NCBI GenBank assembly: GCA_022360095.1
Contig: JAKSDK010000070.1
Span: forward strand, 1 to 39,595
DNA from: Phycisphaerales bacterium
GTDB taxonomy: Bacteria; Planctomycetota; Phycisphaerae; UBA1845; UTPLA1
Length of the DNA: 39,595 nucleotides
Direction of reading: 5' to 3'
Each line of letters starts with the position of its first letter. The first letter of the stretch is position 1. The position numbers and the translations under genes are program-made. Shown here piece after piece: positions 15,863 through 24,284 of the stretch. Under the pieces are notes generated by a model. The model searched no databases, was not told the DNA's origin, and saw nothing but the letters and a program-made list of their open reading frames with translations.

Positions 15863-16270
15863 ATGACATCGAAGAAACCCAGATCATGTGAGTTGGCGAT
15901 CCGCGTTCGGTATGCCGAGTCTGACCCGATGGGCTACCTTCATCACTCGAAATTCTTTGAATATTTCGAGATGGGTCGGACGGAGTTGCTTCGGCAGGGC
16001 GGTTTTCGCTATCGGGACCTTGAGGCCAGCGGCATTCTCTTCGCGGTGGCCAAGATCGAATGCCGTTTCAAAGCTCCGGCGTATTATGATGATGAACTCG
16101 TCCTGACGACGAAAATTGAGCGGATAAGCCGAGCTCGAATCGATCATTCTTATGCTCTGCGGAGGGGCGACGCACTTCTATGTGAAGCGAATTCCACGCT
16201 GGCCTGTATCGATCGAAGCGGCAGGCTGATTCCGATTCCGGATGAGCTTTTTGATGAAGACGATTTCTGA
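15863..16270 (+). CDS. Acyl-CoA thioesterase of the YbgC/4HBT family
   Basis: A 135-residue single hot-dog domain. The motif RVRYAESDPMGYLHHSKFFE contains the catalytic Asp of the YbgC/4-hydroxybenzoyl-CoA thioesterase type (family pattern YxDTDxxGxVxHxxY). It probably hydrolyses a short or medium acyl-CoA or acyl-ACP; in many bacteria such enzymes sit with Tol-Pal, but not here. It starts 46 nt after murQ on the same strand and may be co-transcribed with it. The specific substrate cannot be inferred. Confidence 0.85.
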   Translation: MTSKKPRSCELAIRVRYAESDPMGYLHHSKFFEYFEMGRTELLRQGGFRYRDLEASGILFAVAKIECRFKAPAYYDDELVLTTKIERISRARIDHSYALRRGDALLCEANSTLACIDRSGRLIPIPDELFDEDDF

Positions 16271-16305
16271 CGACCGGCCCGGCGGACTGAACAAGGTGTA
16301 ATTCT

Positions 16306-17532
16306 GTGCTCTGGTTCTGGTTTTTTGTCATCTTGGGCGCCGGCACATTGATGGCGTCCCTTTACGGACTACTGACCCATCGGTCGCGTGGCCGCCGGTG
16401 GGTCGCCCCGCTCCATTTTCTTGCATTGATCCTGGTGTGCACGGCCATGTTAACGACACACGAGGAGTTTGCCGGGAGAATGGCTTTGGCCGCGGCGGTG
16501 GCCTTGGAGGCCTTGGTCTGGTTTGCGCGACCACTGAGTTTTTACCGACGGCCGAAGTCTGCGTCGTCGAACGCCGTGGCGACCGCGTCACCGTTGACGG
16601 CGCCGGCGTATCAATCCTCGCCGGCGCCTGACGTGCGGCCGTCATCGAGCGAGGCGAGTTCACCGGTTGATCAGCCAAACGATGACTTCTACGTGGCCGT
16701 GAACGATTTGCGAGATCCGCCGATCATTGAATGGGCTACGGTTAGCCACGTTTTGCTTCGACGACATTACGATGTCGTTCCAAGCGTGTTTTATGCCTCA
16801 CTTCGACGCAGTGGTCAACGAGACGCCACGTTGATCGACGCTTCGCCAGCCGACGAAGCGATTCGTGTTCAAGTGGACTCGATCTTGTTGGAATTGCGCA
16901 GCGTCACCGGAGCTTGTGAGCTTCCGGTTCTTCAGGCCTCCTCGACTGAGGGACGCGCGCATGCCGACATCGCGGAAGATGTCCTTCATCACGATGCCCA
17001 CGTGACGTTGACGTCGGTTTATCAGACGGATATTCGTCCCGATCAGGTTGTTCGGTTGCATCATCGAGTTCATGCCGCACTGGCGGAGTTTGCGCCGGTT
17101 GTCGCGATCTTGTGGCCTGCTGCCGGGCGAATCGTGCCGTCAGATCATCTTCCCGAGCTACTTGCGCAAGCGTCGGAGCCGGATCAACCGATGTTGAGGA
17201 CATGTACGGATTTTCGGGTTTCCTCCTTTGAGGAGGCGGACAGTCAGATGGTGTCCGAGTCGGTGGGCTTGTTTGCCTTTGGGTTACCCGATGTTCAGAT
17301 TGTTACGCCGGGGGAGCCGGGCGAACTCGTGACCGTTGCGCTGCATCAGATTGCTGAACGTTTTTTCGTCTCGGGCTGCGATCTGGCGAACGGATCGGAC
17401 GTCTCGCTGGGCGACGGGAATGCCTGGCAGATAAGGCACGCACGAAGCGCACTTCCACCGGATCGTCAGGTGGTTCAAATCGTGATGAAAAGGGGCCAAG
17501 GGGTTGAGGGGGCAAGGGGCCAAGGGATTTAA
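16306..17532 (+). CDS. Membrane protein of unknown function, possibly DUF4261-like
   Basis: A 408-residue protein starting at GTG 16306, with AAGGTG 7 nt upstream. Three N-terminal membrane helices lie within residues 1-80. A Pro/Ser/Ala-rich linker covers about residues 80-125, and a soluble domain follows. The domain contains the segment ESVGLFAFGLPDVQIVTPGE, which resembles the C-terminal part of DUF4261 proteins; I hold this assignment loosely. No catalytic motif is apparent. The final residues (KRGQGVEGARGQGI) are encoded by a GGGGCCAAGG-type repeat. Its stop overlaps the stop of the convergent hemW gene by a few bases. Confidence 0.6.
   Translation: MLWFWFFVILGAGTLMASLYGLLTHRSRGRRWVAPLHFLALILVCTAMLTTHEEFAGRMALAAAVALEALVWFARPLSFYRRPKSASSNAVATASPLTAPAYQSSPAPDVRPSSSEASSPVDQPNDDFYVAVNDLRDPPIIEWATVSHVLLRRHYDVVPSVFYASLRRSGQRDATLIDASPADEAIRVQVDSILLELRSVTGACELPVLQASSTEGRAHADIAEDVLHHDAHVTLTSVYQTDIRPDQVVRLHHRVHAALAEFAPVVAILWPAAGRIVPSDHLPELLAQASEPDQPMLRTCTDFRVSSFEEADSQMVSESVGLFAFGLPDVQIVTPGEPGELVTVALHQIAERFFVSGCDLANGSDVSLGDGNAWQIRHARSALPPDRQVVQIVMKRGQGVEGARGQGI
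17488..17528 (+). repeat. Short GGGGCCAAGG-type repeat at a gene end
   Basis: Two copies of GGGGCCAAGGG flank GGTTGAGGGGGCAA. This short-period G-rich repeat supplies the C-terminal codons of the unknown membrane protein and reaches its stop codon. Only one such array is seen in the window. Confidence 0.7.
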
Positions 17533-18695
17533 GAGATCTTTGTCCTCGAAGCCTCGGTCCCCAAGAGGAAGTCCTCCATCACGCGGTTGGCCAGAAGCAT
17601 CCCGTGACGGGTCAGCCGAATGCTTTGATCATCCTGCGTTATTAAGTCGATCTCGGTGAACCTTTCAATGGGTTCGGTGAAAATCTCACGAGGATCGAAG
17701 CCGGTTTGATTCCGAAACATCTTAATGTCGATTCCGTGCGTGAGACGAAGCATTTGGACGGCCGTTTCGCCGGCGCGTTCGAGTGCGGGTAGCTGCTCCT
17801 GCTCGGCGACAATGGCCGTCGCGTCGGACTTCATGAGTTCAACGTATCTTCGCACGTCGGCAATATTCTTTCGTCGCACGCCATCAAGGTAGGAAACGGC
17901 GGACGGTCCGATTCCGACGTATTCGCAGTTTTGCCAGTAGATGATGTTGGCGCGGCACCTTCGGCCGGGTTTTGCAAAGTTGCTGATTTCATAGTGTTCG
18001 AAGCCGGCCTTGGTCAGCTCTTCGATGGTGGCTTCGAACATTTCCGCTTCAAGGTTCTCTTCGCAAGAGATTATTCTTCCATTTAGGCGCAGCTTCGTCA
18101 GAGACGTGCCGGGTTCATACATGAGCGCGTAACAGGACAAGTGTTCTGTTTCCAGGTCGATTGCCCGACGAAGCGAATCTCGCCATCGGTCGATCGTTTG
18201 CCCCGGAATTGCATAGATGAGGTCGAGATTGACATTGTCCATTCCGACGGCTCGTGCCGCGCGGACGGATTCTTCGATATGTCCAGGATCGTGGAGGCGT
18301 TCGAGCACTTTCAGTTCGTCCGGGTGAAAAGATTGGGCGCCGAAGGAGATCCGGTTGACGCCATGTTGTCCAAGGACTTCCAGCTTTGCTTCCTTTGCGC
18401 TGGTTGGATTGGCTTCGACGGTCCATTCTCGCACCGGGCCGGTCCGTTGCAGGACGATTTCCAGAATCGAGGCGAGAGCGTCGTCCGGGAGTTCTGTGGG
18501 CGTTCCGCCTCCGATAAAAACAGTTTCGACGGGTCGGCGTGGATCGCGTTGGGAGATCTCGCGTCGAATTGAGCGGACCAGATCGCCGATGAGGTTCGGA
18601 ATCGTCGGCAGCGAGTAGAAATCACAGTATCCGCATTTTGTCTTGCAAAAGGGCAAATGCAGATACCAGCCAATTTTCGGGGGTGGGACGATCAT
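17529..18695 (-). CDS. hemW: Radical SAM heme chaperone HemW
   Basis: A protein of about 388 residues of the HemN-like family, of which HemW is the heme-binding member. The cluster motif is C17-KTK-C21-GY-C24 followed by DFYS, in the context YLHLPFCKTKCGYCDFYS. Other support comes from ETVFIGGGTPT, RISFGAQSF, LDLIYAIPGQ and GIGPSAVSYLDG. True HemN (coproporphyrinogen dehydrogenase) carries an additional Cys after the third ligand, which is absent here. I chose the ATG at 18695; a GTG at 18716 is an alternative. The longer frame to 18884 overlaps the divergent FHA gene. Confidence 0.9.
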   Translation of the reverse strand: MIVPPPKIGWYLHLPFCKTKCGYCDFYSLPTIPNLIGDLVRSIRREISQRDPRRPVETVFIGGGTPTELPDDALASILEIVLQRTGPVREWTVEANPTSAKEAKLEVLGQHGVNRISFGAQSFHPDELKVLERLHDPGHIEESVRAARAVGMDNVNLDLIYAIPGQTIDRWRDSLRRAIDLETEHLSCYALMYEPGTSLTKLRLNGRIISCEENLEAEMFEATIEELTKAGFEHYEISNFAKPGRRCRANIIYWQNCEYVGIGPSAVSYLDGVRRKNIADVRRYVELMKSDATAIVAEQEQLPALERAGETAVQMLRLTHGIDIKMFRNQTGFDPREIFTEPIERFTEIDLITQDDQSIRLTRHGMLLANRVMEDFLLGTEASRTKIS

Positions 18696-18871
18696 CTCTT
18701 GAATCGGCGTTTCCACCCCGTATATGCTACCCGAATGTTGGTTGGAGGGGGTTGGGATGGCCAGCCGCTTTTGCTTGATATGAGACTCGTTTCCAGGTAG
18801 ATTGAGGGGATTAGGGTGGACGTGGGAGTTCAATTCAAGTGTCCGTTCAATACGCACGGCAAGAACAAACC

Positions 18872-19423
18872 ATGACGTTGGCATTGGTGACTTTTGGTAA
18901 ATCCGGCGCGCGCAAAGAGTTCCCGATTGAAAAGGGCACGACGGTTATCGGGCGAAGGATTGATGCCGATCTCCGTATTCCTTTGAACAACATATCGCGT
19001 GCACACTGTGAGATTCTCGTGAACGGGGAGAAAATCACGTTGCGCGATCTCGACAGCAGCAACGGTACCTTTCTCAACGGTGAGCAAATCTCGGAGATGA
19101 GTTTGAAAGCGGGGGATCAGATCAAGCTGGGGCCGGTCGTTTTCACGGTTCAGATCGATGGTGAGCCGAAAGACATTGCTCCGCCGACACCGGCGTCCGC
19201 AAAGGCGTCTCCGCGGAAGGCTTCTGCGAACTCCGTTACGAAGGTGGGGACGAAAAATCTTGATCTCGATGTCGAAGAAGAGCTGGACGAGGACGAGTTT
19301 GATATTGACGACCTGAGCGATCTGGATTTGGATGAGATTGACGAGATCGACGACACTGCGGAACTGGAAGAAATCGATGAATTGGAGGAACTCAGCGAAG
19401 ACGATTTGATCGACGACAAGTAG
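18872..19423 (+). CDS. FHA-domain protein with acidic tail
   Basis: A 183-residue protein. Residues 1-95 form a forkhead-associated phosphothreonine-binding domain. The conserved phosphate-contact residues are present: G27-R28 in VIGRR, the S42-R43-A-H45 block in NNISRAH, and DSSNGTFLNG at 61-70. After a Pro/Ala/Lys linker (100-128), residues 129-183 are almost wholly Asp, Glu, Leu and Ile, a strongly acidic and probably disordered tail. It may be a substrate adaptor in Ser/Thr kinase signalling. The ATG at 18872 was chosen over a GTG at 18839 because the domain begins there. The Hpt-like gene follows on the same strand after 240 nt. Confidence 0.85.
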   Translation: MTLALVTFGKSGARKEFPIEKGTTVIGRRIDADLRIPLNNISRAHCEILVNGEKITLRDLDSSNGTFLNGEQISEMSLKAGDQIKLGPVVFTVQIDGEPKDIAPPTPASAKASPRKASANSVTKVGTKNLDLDVEEELDEDEFDIDDLSDLDLDEIDEIDDTAELEEIDELEELSEDDLIDDK

Positions 19424-19663
19424 CCCTGGCCGGTCTCCTCCTGCATACCCTTCTTTTTTATGCCCGTTTCCGGGTCAAGACAGAACACCCGATAAGTTAT
19501 CTTCACTTCTGAATGGCCGTTTGAGGTCTTTCTATCGGTGGTGGTGCGGCGATCCCCGGAGGCTGCTCAAGGATGAATGTCATCGCATCGATGTTTAGTT
19601 TGGGCTGCGTCCATTGAGGAGTTGGATGGGCAGGTTTGTTAACGCAGCCCGGGAGTTTATGCG

Positions 19664-20023
19664 ATGGCCGATGAACCCAACGCCGGCAACGGCGATTTCG
19701 CGGAACCGGTTTTTTCAAGCATCCTGGCCGAGTGTCCGGAGCTTTGGGAGGTGGTTGAGCAGTATGCGAAGGCCTTGCCGGAGCAGGTTGCAGAAATGGA
19801 GTCCGCGTTTCGTACGGGGGCCTATGATCATCTCCAACGTCTAGCGGAGAAACTGAAAACCTCCGGCGTGGGCCACGGTTATGCCGATGTCTCGGAACAG
19901 GCCGATTCACTCGGAAGAGCCGCCCACGATCAGCTTATGGACGATGTCGAGCAGAAGCTTTCGGAACTCAGCCAGCTGGCGGGTCAAATCCAGGCCGGAT
20001 TACAAACCCCTGAAGACGACTAA
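19664..20023 (+). CDS. Degenerate Hpt-like protein lacking the phospho-His
   Basis: A 119-residue acidic, all-helical protein. The segment LQRLAEKLKTSGVGHGYADVSEQADSL (57-83, given by position) follows the histidine-phosphotransfer pattern LxxLAHxLKGSGxxxGxxxLSxxAxxLE. The position of the phospho-accepting His is Glu62 and the usual GS is TS. If the alignment is right, it cannot act in a phosphorelay and may be a binding or inhibitory homologue. The ATG at 19664 has GGGAG 9 nt upstream. An imperfect terminator-like hairpin follows at 20040-20066. No histidine kinase or response regulator is nearby. Confidence 0.65.
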   Translation: MADEPNAGNGDFAEPVFSSILAECPELWEVVEQYAKALPEQVAEMESAFRTGAYDHLQRLAEKLKTSGVGHGYADVSEQADSLGRAAHDQLMDDVEQKLSELSQLAGQIQAGLQTPEDD

Positions 20024-20039
20024 GAATTCAGCGCAAAAA

Positions 20040-20066
20040 ACGTCCCGTGAAATATTCACGGGACGT
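20040..20066. terminator. Perfect 12-bp inverted repeat with A-run on its left
   Basis: ACGTCCCGTGAA, loop ATA, then TTCACGGGACGT. It is preceded by six A residues, so on the minus strand it reads as a textbook intrinsic terminator ending in TTTTTT. No minus-strand gene leads into it. On the plus strand it follows the Hpt-like gene by 16 nt and has only a weak T-rich tail (GTTGTTTTGG) further on. It may terminate plus-strand transcripts inefficiently, or block antisense transcription. Confidence 0.65.
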
Positions 20067-20276
20067 CTCTGAGCGTTGTTTTGGACGCTCAAAGAGAAGG
20101 AAAGGGGAAGAGCGAGATCCTTCGCGGACCTCGTACTTTTACAACTCGGCTTCCACCCACCAATATTCCACGGTTCCGCATATAATGGGTCCGGTGACGC
20201 CCTTTCCAAGGTGATTCCTCGTTTGCGTTCATGGAGAAGGGTTTTTGGGGGCTGGTAAAACGACAGGAGCCGTGTT

Positions 20277-21080
20277 TTGACCGCAGTTGATCCCAGGGCC
20301 CATGCGAGTTTGTTGATCGTGGAGATCGGAAATTCGCACGTTTCCATCGCGACTTCCGTTGAAGGTCGAGTTTATACAAACGAGCGTTTTGCCCACGATG
20401 AGCCGGAGAAGGCCGTGCAAAGCGCCGAGTTGATGTGGTCCGCGTTGCCGGACGACCGCATCAAGGCCATTGCTGCCGGGTCGGTGGTCCCGTCTGTGCT
20501 CGCGGACATTCGCAGGCGTTTATCCGACAAGTTCGATCAGGCGATCATGGTTGTCGGCGAGGAACTGCATCGCCCTTTGTCGCTTGCGGTCGAGGCTCCG
20601 ACATCCGTCGGGATTGACCGTGTGTGCAGCGCGGCTGCGGGGTATGCCGTGATCGGCAGCGCGTGCGCGGTGGCGAGCTTCGGCACGGCGATCACGATTG
20701 ATTGCGTCAATCATGAAGGGGCGTTTATGGGCGGGGCGATTTTGCCGGGCCTGAATCTTCAAGCCGGGGCGTTGCATGACGGCACGGCGCAATTGCCTCA
20801 GGTCGAGATCGCGTCTCCCAAAGGCGTTTATGGCACGTCCACGGAGGAAGCGATTCGCAACGGCGTTCTTTACGGAATCGTCGGAGGTTTGCGCGAGATC
20901 ACCGAGCGATACGCCACGGAACTGGGGGCCTGGCCGGACTTAATCGCCACGGGCGGCCACGCGGAACTGATTCATCGACACACCGATATCATTGATCACG
21001 TTGTGCCGGATCTTTGTATTCGGGGCATTGCGCTGGCCTATCGCAAACACTTTCTGCCGTTCGAAGAGCAGGAGGTATGA
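20277..21080 (+). CDS. coaX: Type III pantothenate kinase
   Basis: A 267-residue CoaX, the ATP-dependent first step of coenzyme A synthesis. Family motifs are VEIGNSH (16-21 region), APTSVGIDRV, SFGTAITIDCV and GGAILPGL. In most CoaX proteins the first motif is DxGNT; here the metal-binding Asp position is Glu, a conservative change. The start is TTG at 20277, backed by AGGAG with a 7-nt spacer, and no better ATG precedes the motif. The stop overlaps the next gene as ATGA, so the two are translationally coupled. Confidence 0.9.
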   Translation: MTAVDPRAHASLLIVEIGNSHVSIATSVEGRVYTNERFAHDEPEKAVQSAELMWSALPDDRIKAIAAGSVVPSVLADIRRRLSDKFDQAIMVVGEELHRPLSLAVEAPTSVGIDRVCSAAAGYAVIGSACAVASFGTAITIDCVNHEGAFMGGAILPGLNLQAGALHDGTAQLPQVEIASPKGVYGTSTEEAIRNGVLYGIVGGLREITERYATELGAWPDLIATGGHAELIHRHTDIIDHVVPDLCIRGIALAYRKHFLPFEEQEV

Positions 21081-22165
21081 GCGTCGATCAGCCCACGCTC
21101 GCTGCTTTGCTGACGCCGCTCGCCCCGGGCGCGATTGCGGTGATCGGGTTGGCGGGCCCGAAGACGGACGTCATTCTTGCGAGGCTTCTTCGCAAGGCCT
21201 CGGGAGACGCCGCTCCGTGTTTGCACGATCGACGTCCGTTGATTTGTCGAGTCGTGGATGATGAGACCATCGTCGATGACGTGGTCGTCGTGAGAGTTTC
21301 GCGTGATGATCAAATCCGTGCGGAATTGAATACTCACGGCGGCGTTCGAATCGTGCAGCGGACCCTGTTGCTGCTTGAGCGACTTGGTGCGAGGATTGTC
21401 AGCGGTCGGGACTACTACGAGACGAATTCCTGTGACAGCGCCGTAGAGCGCGCTGTGGATCGAGCGCTTCTGGGTTCAAGATCCAGGCGGCTGACAGAAT
21501 GGCTGTTGATGCAGCGGTCCGTGCTTCCGCCGTTTCTCGCGGAATCGGCTTCGCTGAACGAAGAGGAGCTCGGGGCTTTTCGATTCAGGAGTGAAGCGGC
21601 GATTCGGTTGGTTCGCGGGCTCCAGATTGCGCTTGTAGGGCCGCCCAACGCGGGCAAGAGCACCCTGGCCAACCGACTCCTCGGCACCGATCGGGCGATC
21701 ACGTCCGGACATGCTGGAACGACGCGCGATTGGATTTCAGAAACAGCCCTGATTTGCGGCTGGCCGGTCACGCTGACGGATACCGCGGGAATTCGTGAGA
21801 CGGATTGCGAGATCGAAGCGGAGGCCATTCGGCGTGCCCGCAAGCAGGCGCAGGCGGCGGATGCGATCCTGGTCGTGCTGGATGGGACCGTCACGGGTGA
21901 TGTTCAGCGGCAGCAGCTGCGCGAGATTCTCGGCGCCGTGCCGCAGGGCCGTCCGCGGTTGGTGGCGTGCAACAAATGCGATCAGGACATTGTCTCAACG
22001 CAAGCACTTCCCAGCGAAGAATCGTGTCCTGTCTCGGCGCTGACCGGCGAGGGTATTCATGGATTAGAAAAGCGAATCGCCTCAATGCTGGGGCTCGATT
22101 TGCTGGAAATGTCTCAGCCGACGGCTTTTTTATCCGACCAACTGAACTTGCAAGCGTCGCGCTAA
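21077..22165 (+). CDS. Shortened MnmE-like tRNA-modification GTPase
   Basis: A 362-residue TrmE/MnmE-like GTPase; usual MnmE is about 450. The N-terminal folate-binding-like domain is recognisable (TLAALLTPLAPGAIAVI, then ELNTHGG). The G domain is complete: GPPNAGKS at 188-195, TTRD 215-218, DTAG 235-238, NKCD 299-302, SAL 320-322. The linking helices before the G domain are shortened. After the G domain only about 35 residues remain, so the C-terminal helical domain and its C-(I/L)-G-K motif with the key Cys are absent. The loss is not an edge or frameshift effect, because the opposite-strand phosphatase gene ends 6 nt later. It overlaps coaX by 4 nt. Confidence 0.8.
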   Translation: MSVDQPTLAALLTPLAPGAIAVIGLAGPKTDVILARLLRKASGDAAPCLHDRRPLICRVVDDETIVDDVVVVRVSRDDQIRAELNTHGGVRIVQRTLLLLERLGARIVSGRDYYETNSCDSAVERAVDRALLGSRSRRLTEWLLMQRSVLPPFLAESASLNEEELGAFRFRSEAAIRLVRGLQIALVGPPNAGKSTLANRLLGTDRAITSGHAGTTRDWISETALICGWPVTLTDTAGIRETDCEIEAEAIRRARKQAQAADAILVVLDGTVTGDVQRQQLREILGAVPQGRPRLVACNKCDQDIVSTQALPSEESCPVSALTGEGIHGLEKRIASMLGLDLLEMSQPTAFLSDQLNLQASR

Positions 22166-22171
22166 GCGTGA

Positions 22172-23461
22172 TCAAAGCTTCTTGATGATGACGGCCGTCA
22201 GATCGTCATCCTGCGGGCGGTCGCCGGCGAACGCCACGACGGCCTCGTGCAGGTGTTTGATGATTTCGGTGCAGGGGCGGTCACGGTGTTTGCGGATGAT
22301 TTCAAAGATCCGCTCCGTGCCGAATTGCTCCTGCTCCGCATTTTGCCATTCGAAGAAGCCGTCGGTCACCAGGATCATCATGTCACCTGGGGCCATTTTG
22401 AAGGCTTCTGGGTTTGACCAGCTCATGTCCGGCATGATTCCCAGCGGGGGGCCATTGGCGCGGCGTTCCTCGATCCTGTCATCGGCGCGCGTGTACTTGA
22501 TCAACGGTCCGTGGCCTGCGCTGAGGTAAGCGAGTGTTTCAGCCTTCGGCAAGAGCAGGCCGAAGAACGCTGTGACGAACCGATCATCCGGCAAATCTTC
22601 ACATAGCAGATTGTTGACACGGGTCGTGACTTCGCTCAGATCCTGCGACAGCGAGGTGGTCGCGCGGAACAATGCCCGGCATTCCGCGATCATCAGCGCG
22701 GGTCCGATGCCGTGTCCGGTTGCGTCGGCGATGGTGACCGCCAACGAACCGTCGGGCAGCGCGAGGAAGTCGTAGCAATCGCCGCCTGTTTCGTCGGCCG
22801 GTTTGTTCCAGCCTGCGATGTCGAAGCCCTCGACGTTTGCATCCTCCTGCGGCAGCAGGCCTTTTTGAATTTTTCGGGCGATGTTGAGGTCGCGTTCGAT
22901 TCGCTGCTTTTCGGCGTAATGTTCGAGCAGCAGTTGTCTCTGTACGGCCACACCGACCTGGGCTCCAAACGTTTTGACCAACTCGTGGTCCCAAGGGTCG
23001 AAGTCGCCGCTGTGTTTGTTGAGGACCTGAAGCACGCCCACGATGCTTCGATCGAAACCGATCAGCGGAAAGGTGACCATGTTCCGCGTGCGGAAACCGG
23101 TTTTCTGATCGATCTCCGGATTGAAGCGCGGGTCCGCGTAGGCGTCCGGGACGTTGATAATTTCACCGGTGCGGACAACTTCGCCTGCGATGCCGAGATC
23201 GGCACTGAAGCGGATTTCGTCGACTCCGGTTGCCATTCGACTATAGAGTTCGTTTTGTTCACGATCGTAGAGAAAGACCGTTGCACGTTCGCATTCGAGA
23301 ACCTTTAGAGCGGCATGCTCCACCTTTTGCAGGAGCGGCGTAAGATCGTTCGTTGCGCTGAGCTCGCGTGAGACTTCCAGGACGGATCGGAGGTCGTGGA
23401 TTTGCTTTTCGTGTTCCTCGGGCGAGACGGGAGTAGTGCCGGTGTGGGCTGTGTGACTCAT
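22172..23461 (-). CDS. GAF-PP2C (RsbU/SpoIIE-type) protein phosphatase
   Basis: A 429-residue signalling phosphatase. Residues 30-180 form a GAF sensor domain (FLYDREQNELYSRMATGV, then FPLIGFDRSIVGVLQVLN). A short coiled linker (EKQRIERDLNIARKIQKGLL) joins it to a SpoIIE-type PP2C domain. Metal-ligand motifs are ETGGDCYDF, ADATGHGIG, LVTDGFFEW and DDDLTAVII. Such proteins dephosphorylate anti-anti-sigma factors in partner-switching systems; no partner genes are in the window. The ATG at 23461 has AAGGTG 7 nt upstream. It is convergent with the MnmE-like gene, with only 6 nt between the stops. Confidence 0.92.
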   Translation of the reverse strand: MSHTAHTGTTPVSPEEHEKQIHDLRSVLEVSRELSATNDLTPLLQKVEHAALKVLECERATVFLYDREQNELYSRMATGVDEIRFSADLGIAGEVVRTGEIINVPDAYADPRFNPEIDQKTGFRTRNMVTFPLIGFDRSIVGVLQVLNKHSGDFDPWDHELVKTFGAQVGVAVQRQLLLEHYAEKQRIERDLNIARKIQKGLLPQEDANVEGFDIAGWNKPADETGGDCYDFLALPDGSLAVTIADATGHGIGPALMIAECRALFRATTSLSQDLSEVTTRVNNLLCEDLPDDRFVTAFFGLLLPKAETLAYLSAGHGPLIKYTRADDRIEERRANGPPLGIMPDMSWSNPEAFKMAPGDMMILVTDGFFEWQNAEQEQFGTERIFEIIRKHRDRPCTEIIKHLHEAVVAFAGDRPQDDDLTAVIIKKL

Positions 23462-23584
23462 GAGAATTCACCTTATTGCGCGGGAAAGTGCGCCCGTCCA
23501 GCGATAATTATTCATGGTAGTCGAAGAAGCGCGTGAAATCGAGCGTTTTTTTGACGCTTAACCCCCTATAAATGCAGTTTATGT

Positions 23585-24253
23585 TTAGCCTTGCGAAGGA
23601 TGGAGCAAGGTCAGGTGCTTCTCGTCGCAAAATAACGGCGCGAGGCCGAATCCTTCGGCGATCCACTTCAGTGTTTGGGTCGAATAGAATGACACGTGAG
23701 AGGCATCTCGAGCGTACCACCAATCTCGTATGGTGTCCGGGCCCGAGTGGAACATGGTCATCACGGCGAGACAGGCTTCCGGTTGCATCAGGCGGATGAT
23801 CCGTTGCAACTCCTCACGCGGTCGAGCGAAGTGCTCGAAAGTTTCGACGGAGATTACGGCGTCAAAAGGCTCGGACAGGTCAACGCCCGGCGCGAAGAGC
23901 GGATCGTAGCCAACGGCATCGTAGCCGGCGCGGTGGAGTAGTTCGACGAGCACCGGATTCGGTCCGCTGCCATAATCGAGTACTCTTCGCGCATCGGGGC
24001 GAAATTCGCGGAGCAATTCAACGGGCTTTTGAAGCAAGGCCACATAGCCGTCGTTTTCGATCGTGTTTTTGTGTTGGGCGTAGCGAGCACGTTGTTCAGC
24101 CGTGGTCAGGTGTTGGTGTTCGGGGACGAAGATCAGATCGCAGCGAGGACAATGATGAAAATCACGTTGCCGATCGGCGATGGTCCGGGGCGACGGCATG
24201 AGGCAGAGGGGACAATCCGATGGAGGATGCCGTTCCGTTCCGGGGGGTTTCAT
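23585..24253 (-). CDS. Class I SAM methyltransferase with N-terminal Cys4 motif
   Basis: About 222 residues. A zinc-knuckle pair, CPLC and CPRC about 25 residues apart, opens the protein. A Rossmann methyltransferase follows with motif I VLDYGSGPNP, motif II-like AVGYDP and the post-motif SVETFEHF. This Methyltransf_23-like plan is common among sugar or small-molecule methyltransferases. It begins about 30 nt after the GMC oxidoreductase stop on the same strand and may form a unit with it. The ATG at 24253 has GGAG about 13 nt upstream; a TTG at 24271 is an alternative. The substrate is unknown. Confidence 0.8.
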   Translation of the reverse strand: MKPPGTERHPPSDCPLCLMPSPRTIADRQRDFHHCPRCDLIFVPEHQHLTTAEQRARYAQHKNTIENDGYVALLQKPVELLREFRPDARRVLDYGSGPNPVLVELLHRAGYDAVGYDPLFAPGVDLSEPFDAVISVETFEHFARPREELQRIIRLMQPEACLAVMTMFHSGPDTIRDWWYARDASHVSFYSTQTLKWIAEGFGLAPLFCDEKHLTLLHPSQG

Positions 24254-24284
24254 GGATGTCTTCAGCTCCAACCTCAGGCGGACA

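Noticed and set aside
19503..19910. Minus-strand ORF between the FHA and Hpt-like genes
   Set aside because: It is Pro/Arg-rich, overlaps the Hpt-like gene antisense and has no ribosome-binding site.
22166..22171. Possible frameshift that truncated the MnmE-like gene
   Set aside because: Only 6 nt separate it from the convergent phosphatase stop, and the sequence beyond shows no CxGK-encoding frame on the plus strand.
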